Shown piece after piece: positions 9,206 through 18,162 of a stretch of 64,000 bases of DNA (the stretch's first letter is position 1; every line of letters starts with the position of its first letter). The stretch is from the NCBI RefSeq assembly GCF_947495925.1, contig NZ_CANMAU010000002.1, forward strand, positions 372,001 to 436,000, written 5' to 3'. The notes beneath the pieces are model-generated. The model worked only from the letters and a program-made list of their open reading frames with translations, was not told the origin of the DNA and did not search any database. This DNA is from an uncultured Algibacter sp. Lineage in GTDB: Bacteria > Bacteroidota > Bacteroidia > Flavobacteriales > Flavobacteriaceae. The translations under genes were made by a program, and so were the position numbers.

Positions 9206-9929
9206 TCGTTTTCCCAAATCGTCGTTCTCTTTTTTGATATTCAATAATCGCTTCATACAAATGCTCCTTCGCAAAATCGGGCCACAGTACATTTGTAAAA
9301 AATAATTCCGCATATGCAATTTGCCATAATAGAAAATTACTTATCCGTTGTTCCCCACTAGTTCTAATAAGTAAATCTACGTCTGGCAAATTTTGCGTGT
9401 AAAGATGCTCATTTATAATTGATTCATCAATTTTTTCGGGCGAAATTATATTATTTTTAACTTTATTGCTAATTTCTTTAACTACGTTTATTATTTCTTC
9501 TCTAGAACCATAGCTTAAGGCTAATGTTAAAGTCATTCGAGAATTATTTTTTGTTTTTTCTATGACTTCAAAAAGTTCCTTATGGACTTTATTTGGCAAG
9601 GTGTCTAGGGCTCCAATTGCTGAAAGTTTTATATTGTTGTCTTGAAGTGTTTTTATTTCTTTTTTTAGTGAAGAGACTAAAAGCTTCATTAAAGTTTTAA
9701 CTTCAAGTTTAGGCCTATTCCAGTTCTCTGTTGAAAAAGCGTAGAGTGTTAAATTTTCTATACCAAGTTCAGTACAAGATTCAACAATTTGACGAACAGA
9801 TTTTGTGCCATTTTCATGACCTACAGCACGTATATAGCCTTTTTGCTTTGCCCATCTGCCATTACCATCCATTATGATGGCAATATGCCTAGGTAGTTTT
9901 TTTGTTTGTATGCTTGCTTTTAAATCCAT
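9189..9929 (-). CDS. uppS: isoprenyl transferase (undecaprenyl diphosphate synthase)
   Basis: The enzyme adds isopentenyl units in cis to farnesyl diphosphate to make the C55 carrier lipid for peptidoglycan and O-antigen. The catalytic aspartate is in IAIIMDGNGRWAK (about residue 21), followed by GHENG, YAFSTENWNRP and the C-terminal RTSGEQRISNFLLWQIAYAE. Length of 246 is standard. It overlaps BamA and is joined directly to DUF6089 upstream, the usual flavobacterial order. Confidence 0.95.
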   Translation of the reverse strand: MDLKASIQTKKLPRHIAIIMDGNGRWAKQKGYIRAVGHENGTKSVRQIVESCTELGIENLTLYAFSTENWNRPKLEVKTLMKLLVSSLKKEIKTLQDNNIKLSAIGALDTLPNKVHKELFEVIEKTKNNSRMTLTLALSYGSREEIINVVKEISNKVKNNIISPEKIDESIINEHLYTQNLPDVDLLIRTSGEQRISNFLLWQIAYAELFFTNVLWPDFAKEHLYEAIIEYQKRERRFGKTSEQLS

Positions 9930-10616
9930 TTATTCTACGCAATAACAAGGGTTTTCCCCAAAGGTATAGGTTAGTGTCAAACCTGAAAACACGTACCAAT
10001 CTGTATTGTTGACGTTTCCAAATCTAAACTCTTGATTACTATCATTTTTAGGAAGACTACCATCAATACTATCTGAGAATGTGTAACGAGCTCCTACTTC
10101 AATACCTAACACAATGCCCTCAATAAAACTCCCTTTAATACCTAAAACCATCGGAATCCCAAAAGACCAACTGGAAGTGTTTTCGGGAGTTTGAACCCCA
10201 TTAACAAAGTAAAAATCATTATGTCTTGCTGAGCTAATTCCTGAATATATATAAGGTGTAAAAACTTTTTCACCTGAATGTAAATTAAAATCCATAAATG
10301 TAAATTCCAGTCCAGCGGAAATTTCAAATAAATTTGAATCAAACGAATAGTCCCTTTCTAGACGTCTTGGATCATCTGATTTTGAGTCATAGGCTTTTAA
10401 GTCGGAGTAAATTACAGATGCTCTCCAGGAATGTCGTTTGCTAGCGTTCCATTTATATAAAAGCCCGAGGGTAGGTGCATTTGGGGAAATATAGTTGGTA
10501 GCTCCAACGTCTCCAATTAAATTACTGCCGCCAACAAAAACACCAATCTCGTTAATTTGAGAATAGTTTAGGTTGATGCTTAAAATGCTTATTATCAATA
10601 TGATTAAATGCCTCAT
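9930..10616 (-). CDS. DUF6089 family outer-membrane beta-barrel protein
   Basis: A signal peptide (about 1-19, ending NYSQ) precedes about 210 residues of alternating beta-strand sequence with many Gly, Tyr and Phe (INEIGVFVGGSNLIGDVG, FEISAGLEFTF, LTLTYTF). This is the pattern of a small eight-stranded outer-membrane barrel. I recognise it by its fixed place between NadK and UppS in Flavobacteriaceae, where it is called DUF6089. It ends CYC-VE, an unusual cysteine pair at the C terminus. No enzymatic motif is seen. The function is unknown; being next to BamA fits an envelope role. Confidence 0.8.
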   Translation of the reverse strand: MRHLIILIISILSINLNYSQINEIGVFVGGSNLIGDVGATNYISPNAPTLGLLYKWNASKRHSWRASVIYSDLKAYDSKSDDPRRLERDYSFDSNLFEISAGLEFTFMDFNLHSGEKVFTPYIYSGISSARHNDFYFVNGVQTPENTSSWSFGIPMVLGIKGSFIEGIVLGIEVGARYTFSDSIDGSLPKNDSNQEFRFGNVNNTDWYVFSGLTLTYTFGENPCYCVE

Positions 10617-10722
10617 AAATATTCAAAAGTTTGCAAATATAATAAATAAGATGAGCTTGTGATAATTTGAGCTCAATAGTATGAGTGTTAAACAGATTTT
10701 CTTTTGAATTATTGTTTTAGGT

Positions 10723-11607
10723 TTAGTTCCGTTTGTCTTCACCCCAAAGCAGTTTTTTTCGAAGTGTGGTTAAAAAGCTTTCACTTAATAGGTCAATCAT
10801 TTTGATTTTAAAATCTGCTTTTTTGATCTTTATTAACGTTTCATTCTCAAGAGTAGCTATCCTTGAATCTAAAGAAACCAAGTGACTTTCTTCCCTTCCA
10901 CGAACTCTTAAGTGTATCTCTGTGGAATCCGGTATAATTAGGGGTCTTGCACTTAAATTATGAGGTGCGATTGGCGTTAAAACAAAGCTATTTGTGCCTG
11001 GTGTTATTACTGGTCCGCCACAACTTAATGAGTAGCCTGTGGAGCCTGTTGGCGTTGAAACGATTAAGCCATCACTCCAATAGGAAGTTAAATATTCACC
11101 GTCTAGATGTGTTTCAACAGTAATCATCGAAGTGGTATTTTTTCGGCTTACTGCAACTTCGTTCATTGCAAAGCTTAAGGAGGTGATATCTTTGTTTTCT
11201 GGCAACGTTTCTACGGTTAATAGACTTCTTTCAGAGATTTTATACTTGCCATCAATTATATTTTGTAAGGCATGTTCAATAACATCAACTTGAATAGTGG
11301 CTAAAAAACCAAGACGTCCCGTATTGATGCCAATAATTGGGATATCAATATCTTTTACAAAAGTGATAGCTCTTAAAATAGTTCCGTCTCCACCAATACT
11401 AACAAGGAAATTAAATGATGTATCTAAAGTATCAAATGTTTTAAAAGAACTAAAATCTTTCTCTTTTGAAGATTCGGTATTTAATAAATCAAAAAAATGA
11501 TTTTCAATATAAACCTCAATATTTTTTTCGAGTAAATAATTAGAAAGCCTTTCAACAGAAGATGTTGTTCGCTCGTTATAAAATCGTCCGAAAACTGCAA
11601 CTTTCAT
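10723..11607 (-). CDS. nadK: NAD kinase
   Basis: The protein phosphorylates NAD to NADP in the cytoplasm. The diacylglycerol-kinase-like fold signature GGDGT lies in LVSIGGDGTILRA, and the second conserved block is STPTGSTGYSLSCGGP. The substrate-binding stretch MNEVAV and the C-terminal beta domain with SLDSR follow in order. Its 294 residues are usual for the family. The CBS-domain gene lies 3 bases upstream, so both are surely on one transcript; DUF6089 follows after 106 bases. Confidence 0.95.
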   Translation of the reverse strand: MKVAVFGRFYNERTTSSVERLSNYLLEKNIEVYIENHFFDLLNTESSKEKDFSSFKTFDTLDTSFNFLVSIGGDGTILRAITFVKDIDIPIIGINTGRLGFLATIQVDVIEHALQNIIDGKYKISERSLLTVETLPENKDITSLSFAMNEVAVSRKNTTSMITVETHLDGEYLTSYWSDGLIVSTPTGSTGYSLSCGGPVITPGTNSFVLTPIAPHNLSARPLIIPDSTEIHLRVRGREESHLVSLDSRIATLENETLIKIKKADFKIKMIDLLSESFLTTLRKKLLWGEDKRN

Positions 11608-11610
11608 ATA

Positions 11611-12270
11611 TTAAATGTTTAAGTACTTTTTTAAATAATCTGAACGTTCTTTTAAGTTTTCAAGATACCCGTCTTCTTCATGTCCCGAAACAATGTTATA
11701 ACTATACCTTCTAAAGGTTTGAATGATATCATTTAGACCTGAATTTCCAATTTTAAGCGTGATTTGAACTAAATCAGTATTCATTTTTGATATAAATGCA
11801 CCCAGCAGTTTGCCATCGTTCGATTCTACTATTTGGCTTAATTCGCTAAAAGAATAATCATTAATTCCTTTCTCAACAATTAGAACGCCTCCTGCTTCTC
11901 TAAAAAATGGAGAATCTCCTAATAAATGTATAATATCATTTAATTCGTAATAGCCTAAGTACTCATTTCGATCATTTAGTACCGGCATAATATTTGTTGA
12001 ATTGATGGCGAAAGCCTCTATGATATCTAATAAAATTGTAGTATCCCTAACAAAAAAGTCTTCAAAAGAATATCTGTAGTCGCTCAATAGTTTATCGCTT
12101 TCGCAACAATGCGCATCGGTTTCAGAAAAACTTCCTAAATAGGTTTTGCTATCATCTTGAACCGGAACATGAGAAAATGTTAACTGATTAAAAAGCATTT
12201 GTAAATCTTTGATTTTACTTTTGTTGTTAACAGGTTTAATATCATTAATTATAAAATCTGAGAGCTTCAT
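11611..12270 (-). CDS. CBS domain protein
   Basis: A pair of CBS motifs fills about residues 1-130: KIKDLQMLFNQLTFSHVPVQDD is the first, and ILLDIIEAFAINSTNIMPVLND the second. The C-terminal part (about 135-219) has an ACT-like pattern, GVLIVEKGINDYSFSELSQI and VQITLKIG. CBS pairs bind adenosyl ligands, so this may be a sensor of adenine nucleotides, perhaps linked to the NAD kinase 3 bases downstream. That link is inference from the constant pairing. No catalytic domain is seen. Confidence 0.82.
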   Translation of the reverse strand: MKLSDFIINDIKPVNNKSKIKDLQMLFNQLTFSHVPVQDDSKTYLGSFSETDAHCCESDKLLSDYRYSFEDFFVRDTTILLDIIEAFAINSTNIMPVLNDRNEYLGYYELNDIIHLLGDSPFFREAGGVLIVEKGINDYSFSELSQIVESNDGKLLGAFISKMNTDLVQITLKIGNSGLNDIIQTFRRYSYNIVSGHEEDGYLENLKERSDYLKKYLNI

Positions 12271-12429
12271 GTTTTTATTGTTTAGCTACCTTCGTCATTT
12301 TTTACAAAAAATCTTCAGAAAAGCCATTTTTTACTTATTCCAGAGTATGTTTTTGTTGCCTGCAAATTAATCAAAAAAAAAGTATGTATGCTTGTTGTAC
12401 TTTGTATTTTTGCGTTTTAAAGCTAATTT

Positions 12430-13143
12430 ATGACAAAGCTAAGTGTTAATATCAATAAGATCGCTACATTAAGAAATTCTAGAGGAGGGGATGTTCCCAA
12501 TGTAGTTCAGTTTGCAAAAGATGTACAGCGCTTTGGGGCAGAGGGCGTAACAATTCACCCTAGACCGGACGAAAGACATATTAGGTATCAGGATGCAAGA
12601 GATTTAAAGCCAGAAGTTTATACTGAATATAATATTGAGGGTAATCCTGTAGATTCTTTTATGAAGTTGGTGCTAGAGGTAAAACCCACTCAAGTGACTT
12701 TGGTTCCAGATGCCGTTGAGGCTTTAACTAGTAATGCAGGTTGGGATACCATTAAGCATAAAGATTTTTTAAGTGATGTGATTAATGAGTTTCAGAATAA
12801 TGGTATTAGAACTTCTATTTTTGTTGACCCTGTTTTGGAACAAATAGAAGGGGCAAAAGAAACAGGGACAGATAGGATTGAGTTATATACGGAATCCTAT
12901 GCGCTTCAATATGGCTTAGGAAATACTAATGCCATACAGCCGTTTGCTGAAAGTGCTAAGTTAGCTACCGAATTAGGTCTTGGAGTAAATGCTGGGCATG
13001 ATTTGTCTTTGGAAAACATTCAGTTTTTTAAAGAAAATGTTTCAGGACTTCTAGAGGTTTCTATTGGACATGCTTTAATTGCAGAAAGCCTGTATTTGGG
13101 TATTGAAAACGTTATTCAGATGTATTTACGTAAATTAAAATAA
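12430..13143 (+). CDS. pdxJ: pyridoxine 5'-phosphate synthase
   Basis: PdxJ condenses 1-deoxyxylulose 5-phosphate with 3-amino-2-oxopropyl phosphate to form pyridoxine 5'-phosphate. The TIM-barrel signature is present: LSVNINKIATLRNSRGG at the N terminus, VTIHPRPDERHI, TLVPD, FVDPV, ELYTE and NAGHDLSLENI. Length of 237 is standard. A TAnnTTTG promoter element lies at 12405-12412, 18 bases before the ATG. The next gene begins on the last base of its stop codon. Confidence 0.95.
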   Translation: MTKLSVNINKIATLRNSRGGDVPNVVQFAKDVQRFGAEGVTIHPRPDERHIRYQDARDLKPEVYTEYNIEGNPVDSFMKLVLEVKPTQVTLVPDAVEALTSNAGWDTIKHKDFLSDVINEFQNNGIRTSIFVDPVLEQIEGAKETGTDRIELYTESYALQYGLGNTNAIQPFAESAKLATELGLGVNAGHDLSLENIQFFKENVSGLLEVSIGHALIAESLYLGIENVIQMYLRKLK

Positions 13144-13907
13144 TGCTACTACATTCAAATATTCTAGGAGAAGGAAAGCCATTTGTTATTTTACATGGAT
13201 TTTTGGGAATGAGTGATAATTGGAAAACACTTGGGAATCAATTTAGCGAAAAGGGTTTTCAGGTACACTTGGTAGATCAGCGAAATCATGGCAGAAGTTT
13301 TCATGATGATGCTTTTAATTATGAAGTACTTGCTCAAGATTTGAAGCAGTATTGTGATGAATATGAGCTAGAAGATGTAATTTTGTTGGGGCATTCCATG
13401 GGAGGGAAAACAGCTATGTTATTCGCAGCTGAATACCCAGAACTTGTTTCAAAATTAATAGTTGCAGATATATCACCCAGATTTTATCCTGTACATCATG
13501 ATGCTATACTTGATGGATTGTGTGCTCTAGATTTTAGTAAGATCAAGGGGCGAGGAGAAGCCGATAAAGTATTAAGTAGTTATGTTTCAGATTTTGGGAC
13601 ACGACAATTTTTGCTAAAAAATTTATATTGGGTTGAGAAGGGGCAATTAGGCTTAAGATTAAATTTGGAAGTTTTGAAAAGAGAAGTTGCTGAGGTTGGA
13701 GAATCTTTACCAAGCTATTTAAAGTTTGATAAAGCGACGTTATTTTTAAGAGGGGACCGTTCCGAGTATATTGGTTTGGATGATGAAACCATTATCTCAA
13801 ATCAATTTCCTAAAGCTGGTATTGTGGCTATTTCAAATGCAGGACACTGGTTACATGCCGAAAACCCCAAAGATTTTTTTGATGCTGTTATAGGGTTTGT
13901 AAGTTGA
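13143..13907 (+). CDS. alpha/beta hydrolase (YbfF-like esterase)
   Basis: This 254-residue cytoplasmic hydrolase shows the full alpha/beta fold pattern: oxyanion-hole motif HGFLGMSDNW, the strand VDQRNHGRS, nucleophile elbow GHSMGG (serine near residue 90), and the late histidine in NAGHWLHAENP. No leader peptide is present. This family cleaves short acyl or thio esters. The start codon overlaps the pdxJ stop by one base, which indicates coupled translation. The substrate is not evident. Confidence 0.88.
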   Translation: MLLHSNILGEGKPFVILHGFLGMSDNWKTLGNQFSEKGFQVHLVDQRNHGRSFHDDAFNYEVLAQDLKQYCDEYELEDVILLGHSMGGKTAMLFAAEYPELVSKLIVADISPRFYPVHHDAILDGLCALDFSKIKGRGEADKVLSSYVSDFGTRQFLLKNLYWVEKGQLGLRLNLEVLKREVAEVGESLPSYLKFDKATLFLRGDRSEYIGLDDETIISNQFPKAGIVAISNAGHWLHAENPKDFFDAVIGFVS

Positions 13908-13938
13908 AATATTTTGTACATTTAGTAAAAATTATAAA

Positions 13939-14286
13939 ATGAAACTCATTCTCAAGTTATTATTATCAGCCGTAGCAGTATTTATTTTGGCATATGTTTT
14001 ACCAGGGGTAACCGTTGATGGGTATATCACTGCAATTATAGTGTCAGTAGTTCTAGCCTTGTTGAATCTATTTGTGAAGCCAATTTTGGTTATTTTTACC
14101 TTACCAATTACGATCCTAACATTGGGCTTATTTCTGTTAATAATTAATGCTTTAATAATTTTATTAGCTGGTAATTTAATTGACGGATTTTCAGTAAGTA
14201 GCATTTGGACAGCGATACTGTTTAGCGTGCTTTTGTCTATTCTTCAATCCATTCTTTATTCGCTTTTAAAAGAAGATAAAATGTAG
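13939..14286 (+). CDS. phage holin family (PF04020-type) small membrane protein
   Basis: The 115 residues consist of four hydrophobic segments with very short loops, including ILAYVLPGVTVDGYITAII and FVKPILVIFTLPITILTLG. That is the pattern of the YvlD-like 'phage holin family' proteins common in bacterial chromosomes. Despite the name there is no phage context here. It is an inner-membrane protein of unknown function, last gene of the pdxJ series, 31 bases after the hydrolase. Confidence 0.8.
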   Translation: MKLILKLLLSAVAVFILAYVLPGVTVDGYITAIIVSVVLALLNLFVKPILVIFTLPITILTLGLFLLIINALIILLAGNLIDGFSVSSIWTAILFSVLLSILQSILYSLLKEDKM

Positions 14287-14310
14287 CTTAAAATCAAGCA
14301 ATTAAAAACT

Positions 14311-14340
14311 TTGTTGGGATGTAAAAATATATTATTTTTG
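14311..14340 (+). promoter_or_regulatory. Bacteroidota sigma-ABfr promoter for trigger factor
   Basis: TTG at 14311-14313 and TATTTTTG at 14333-14340, separated by 19 bases, match the Bacteroidota consensus TTG-N19-TAnnTTTG exactly. It lies about 80 bases before the tig start chosen here. Confidence 0.75.
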
Positions 14341-14418
14341 CATCCCAATTTTGGTTTGGTCAATTTTGATTCAAAAACCTTTTGTTAAATGCCCTTTGTG
14401 GGTTTTATTAAGTTGAAA

Positions 14419-15747
14419 ATGAATATTACAAGAGAAAACGTTGACGCATTAAATGCTGTAGTAAAAGTAGATATCGTTAAAGAGGATTACAGTGATAAAG
14501 TTGAAAAAATCTTAACAGATTATAGAAAGACGGCAAACATTCCTGGTTTTAGAAAAGGGCATGTGCCAATGGGTATGGTTAAAAAGCAATATGGTAAAGC
14601 TGTATTGGTTGATGAGGTTAATAAATTACTACAAGATGCCTTAAATAAATATTTAACTGAAGAAAAATTGGATGTTCTTGGGCAACCTTTACCAAAGCCT
14701 CAAGATGATATTAATTGGGATGCTGAGGGGTTTTCTTTTGAATTTGAATTAGGTTTAGCTCCAGAATTTGATGTAGAATTAAAAAGCAAAAAGGCAATTA
14801 CGAAGTATAACATTGTTGCCGATGATAAAATGATTGATGAGCAAATTGAACGTATTCAAAAACAATACGGGAAATTAGTATCTCAAGATACTGTTGTTAA
14901 AGACAGTGAGATTACAGGAGCTTACACTAACGAAGAAAAAGAAATTGATAATACTGTAACTTTAACCTTAGATAAATTTAAAGGAAAGTCTACTGCAAAA
15001 CAATTTATTGGAGCTAAGGCGGGCGATGTACTTACTTTGAAAACTAAAGGTCTTTTTGATGATGAGCATGACTTAATGCATGCTTTAAAACTAGATCATG
15101 ATGCCGTACACGGTTTAGATGTTGAAGTGAATTTTACAATTACTGAAATTAATGAGCGCCAATTAGCAGATTTAGATCAAGAATTATTTGATAAACTTTT
15201 CCCTCAGGAAAAAGTTAGTTCTGTAACAGAATTAAGAACAAAAATCAAAGAAGACGCCGAAAAGCAATTTGTTCAACAAGCAGATCAAAAGTTTTTAAAT
15301 GATGTTACTGAATATTTAGTTGATAATACAAAATTTGATTTGCCAGCTGAATTTTTAACAAAATGGATGCAAACTGCAGGCGAAAAAGAAATGGATGCTG
15401 ATACGGCAAAAGAAGAGTATGAAAAATCAGAAAAAAGTTTACGTTACCAATTAATCGAAGGTAAGCTAATTGCTGATAATGATGTTCAAGTGACTATGGA
15501 TGATATTAAGAATCATGCTAGGGAAATGATAAAAGGGCAGATGGCGCAGTTTGGTCAAATGAATCCTTCAGATAAAGAATTAGATGATATAGCAGCACGC
15601 GTACTATCTAATCAAGATGAAGCTCGAAGAATTTCAGAACAATTAGTTAGCCAAAAACTTTTAGAAGTTTATAAAGAAAAAGCAAATATTAAAGTTAAAG
15701 AATTAAGTTACGAAAACTTTGTTAAAGAAGTTTATGGTGATAAATAG
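14419..15747 (+). CDS. tig: trigger factor
   Basis: Trigger factor is the ribosome-bound chaperone at the peptide exit tunnel. The ribosome-binding signature is GFRKGHVPMGMV, near residue 45. The frame opens at 14389, but the family begins MNITRENVDALN, so I place the start at the internal ATG at 14419. The central region, where the FKBP-type isomerase domain normally sits (about 150-240), is divergent and lacks the usual glycine-rich core, so isomerase activity is doubtful. The C-terminal chaperone arms are complete. A consensus promoter lies upstream and a terminator downstream. Confidence 0.94.
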   Translation: MNITRENVDALNAVVKVDIVKEDYSDKVEKILTDYRKTANIPGFRKGHVPMGMVKKQYGKAVLVDEVNKLLQDALNKYLTEEKLDVLGQPLPKPQDDINWDAEGFSFEFELGLAPEFDVELKSKKAITKYNIVADDKMIDEQIERIQKQYGKLVSQDTVVKDSEITGAYTNEEKEIDNTVTLTLDKFKGKSTAKQFIGAKAGDVLTLKTKGLFDDEHDLMHALKLDHDAVHGLDVEVNFTITEINERQLADLDQELFDKLFPQEKVSSVTELRTKIKEDAEKQFVQQADQKFLNDVTEYLVDNTKFDLPAEFLTKWMQTAGEKEMDADTAKEEYEKSEKSLRYQLIEGKLIADNDVQVTMDDIKNHAREMIKGQMAQFGQMNPSDKELDDIAARVLSNQDEARRISEQLVSQKLLEVYKEKANIKVKELSYENFVKEVYGDK

Positions 15748-15770
15748 GTAAATAATAAATGCTTATATTT

Positions 15771-15804
15771 AAGCGCTTAAATCGTTGGATTTAGGCGCTT
15801 TTTT
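15771..15804 (+). terminator. Rho-independent terminator after tig
   Basis: The hairpin AAGCGCTTAAAT / ATTTAGGCGCTT, with a single G-T mismatch and a six-base loop, is followed by a T run. It separates tig from clpP. Confidence 0.8.
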
Positions 15805-15886
15805 ATTCAGTAAAAATCTTAATAAATTTGACTTTAAACATATCTTGTTGTAAGTCAATATTTTAATAAAAATCAATTTTAAAATT

Positions 15887-16561
15887 ATGGATTACGCAAA
15901 AGAATTTGAAAAATTCGCGATAAAAGATCAAGGGATAAGTAGTACATATTATAATAAAATTATAAGTAGTATGTATCCTACTAATCTTACTCCAAACATT
16001 ATTGAGGAACGCCAAATGAATATTGCTGTTTTTGACGTGTTTTCTCGTTTAATGATGGATAGAATCATTTTTTTAGGAACAGGTATAAATGATCAAGTTG
16101 CTAATATTGTTCAGGCGCAGTTATTGTTCTTGGAAAGTACAGACGCAAATAAAGATATTCAAATTTATATTAATTCTCCAGGAGGGAGTGTATACGCAGG
16201 TTTAGGTATTTATGATACCATGCAGTTTATTAAACCAGATGTTGCGACAATTTGTACTGGTATGGCTGCGTCAATGGGTGCTGTGTTATTGTGTGCAGGA
16301 GAAAAAGGAAAACGTAGTGGTTTAACACATTCTCGAGTTATGATTCATCAGCCATTGGGTGGTGCTCAAGGGCAGGCTAGTGATATTGAAATTACGGCAA
16401 GAGAAATATTGATTTTAAAAGAAGAACTTTATAAAATTATTAGTAAGCACTCTGGACAAGATTACGACAAAGTATATGAAGATAGCGATAGAGATTACTG
16501 GATGAAGGCGGATAAAGCCAAGGAATACGGTATGATTGACGAGATATTAGCACGTAATTAA
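15887..16561 (+). CDS. clpP: ATP-dependent Clp protease proteolytic subunit
   Basis: ClpP forms the double-ring serine protease chamber served by ClpX. The catalytic serine lies in [10 protein letters not shown], the histidine in [10 protein letters not shown] and the aspartate in DSDRDYW. The full 224 residues, with a roughly 30-residue N-terminal propeptide-like stretch, are typical for Bacteroidota. The start lies 18 bases after a T-rich stretch; a TAAATTTG element at 15823-15830 is the likely promoter -7 site. ClpX follows after 73 bases. Confidence 0.96.
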   Translation: MDYAKEFEKFAIKDQGISSTYYNKIISSMYPTNLTPNIIEERQMNIAVFDVFSRLMMDRIIFLGTGINDQVANIVQAQLLFLESTDANKDIQIYINSPGGSVYAGLGIYDTMQFIKPDVATICTGMAASMGAVLLCAGEKGKRSGLTHSRVMIHQPLGGAQGQASDIEITAREILILKEELYKIISKHSGQDYDKVYEDSDRDYWMKADKAKEYGMIDEILARN

Positions 16562-16634
16562 ATAAAAAATTGTAATTTTATAAGATTGTAACAGAAGTAG
16601 TTATAATAATTTACACCAAAATAGAATTAGATTA

Positions 16635-17867
16635 ATGGCAAAAGAAGAATTAGAGTGTTCATTTTGTGGTAGAAAGAAGCCAGAGACAAACTTGTTGATA
16701 GCAGGCTTAGACGCGCATATATGCGATAGATGTATTGAGCAGGCTCATGGTATTGTGCTGGAAGAGTCAAAACAAAATGACAGTAATGATTTGTCGGCTG
16801 AATTAAAGCTTCGCAAACCACATCAAATAAAAGCTTTCCTTGATGAATATATTATAGGGCAAGATGTTACGAAAAAAGTAATGTCTGTGGCCGTATATAA
16901 TCACTATAAGAGATTGTTGCAAACACCAACTACAGACGATATCGATATTCAAAAGAGTAATATCATGATGGTTGGTCAAACAGGTACAGGTAAAACCTTA
17001 ATGGCTAAAACCATAGCTAAAATGTTGAATGTACCTTTAGCTATTGTTGATGCTACGGTGTTGACAGAGGCAGGTTATGTAGGTGAAGATGTTGAAAGTA
17101 TTTTAACCAGACTTTTACAGGCTGCTGATTATAACTTAGAGAAAGCTGAAAAGGGAATTGTTTTTATTGATGAGATTGATAAGATTGCTCGTAAAAGTGA
17201 TAATCCATCGATAACAAGAGATGTTTCAGGTGAAGGGGTACAGCAGGCGTTATTAAAACTATTGGAAGGAACGGTTGTTAATGTTCCACCAAAAGGAGGT
17301 AGGAAACACCCTGATCAAAAGTTCATAGAAGTAAATACTGAGAATATTTTATTCATAGCTGGCGGCGCTTTTGATGGTATTGAGCGTGTGATTTCTAAGC
17401 GATTAAACATGCAAGCAGTCGGTTATAGTGCTTCCATGTCAGATGATGTTGTAGATCAGGATCACTTATTGCAATACATTATTCCAAAAGATTTAAAAGA
17501 TTTTGGTTTGATTCCCGAAATCATAGGGCGTTTGCCGGTGCTAACCTATATGAATCCTTTGGATGCCGATACCTTACGAGCTATTTTAACAGAACCTAAG
17601 AATGCAATTATCAAACAATACAAAAAATTGTTTGATATGGATAAAATTGAATTTAAAATTACTGACGGTGCTTTAGATTTTATTGTTAATAAGGCTATTG
17701 AGTATAAGCTAGGAGCAAGAGGATTACGTTCTCTTTGCGAAGAGATTTTAACCGATGCGATGTTCGATTTACCAAGTAGTGATGAAAAAGAGTTAAACGT
17801 AACTAAAGCTTATGCTGAAGGTAAATTGTCTAAAACAACAATAAAAAAACTTAAAGCGGTTTCATAA
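16635..17867 (+). CDS. clpX: ATP-dependent Clp protease ATP-binding subunit ClpX
   Basis: ClpX unfolds tagged proteins and feeds them to ClpP. Its zinc-binding domain is at the N terminus with CSFC and CDRC pairs. The AAA+ core has Walker A GQTGTGKT, Walker [12 protein letters not shown], the sensor and arginine-finger region, and the pore loop GYVGEDVES. The 410 residues agree with family length. It follows clpP on the same strand, as in most bacteria, and ends at a strong terminator. Confidence 0.97.
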   Translation: MAKEELECSFCGRKKPETNLLIAGLDAHICDRCIEQAHGIVLEESKQNDSNDLSAELKLRKPHQIKAFLDEYIIGQDVTKKVMSVAVYNHYKRLLQTPTTDDIDIQKSNIMMVGQTGTGKTLMAKTIAKMLNVPLAIVDATVLTEAGYVGEDVESILTRLLQAADYNLEKAEKGIVFIDEIDKIARKSDNPSITRDVSGEGVQQALLKLLEGTVVNVPPKGGRKHPDQKFIEVNTENILFIAGGAFDGIERVISKRLNMQAVGYSASMSDDVVDQDHLLQYIIPKDLKDFGLIPEIIGRLPVLTYMNPLDADTLRAILTEPKNAIIKQYKKLFDMDKIEFKITDGALDFIVNKAIEYKLGARGLRSLCEEILTDAMFDLPSSDEKELNVTKAYAEGKLSKTTIKKLKAVS

Positions 17868-17894
17868 AACATTTTTATATTCTTTTACTATAAT

Positions 17895-17926
17895 AAAAAA
17901 ACCACACTAAAAGTGTGGTTTTTTTA
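17895..17926 (+). terminator. Rho-independent terminator after clpX
   Basis: The stem ACCACAC/GTGTGGT with a four-base loop is flanked by an A run on the left and a T run on the right. It lies 27 bases past the clpX stop. Confidence 0.88.
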
Positions 17927-18162
17927 TGGATATTAATTAATAATGGAATATTTTAATTAGTATTTGAAGTAAAATTTCAAGAGGGAAATAGAAATATTTA
18001 CAGATTTTTTTTGTGTTTAAGTTTTAAAACTTTTTAAAAATATACTTATAAACTTACTAGGCAAAGTGTTTTTGATGTGTTTTAGATTATAAGATGAAAT
18101 ACTCGTTAAAAGACTTAATTGGGTTGTTTTTAAACGAGTTTAACTCTATTCAGTAATTGAAG

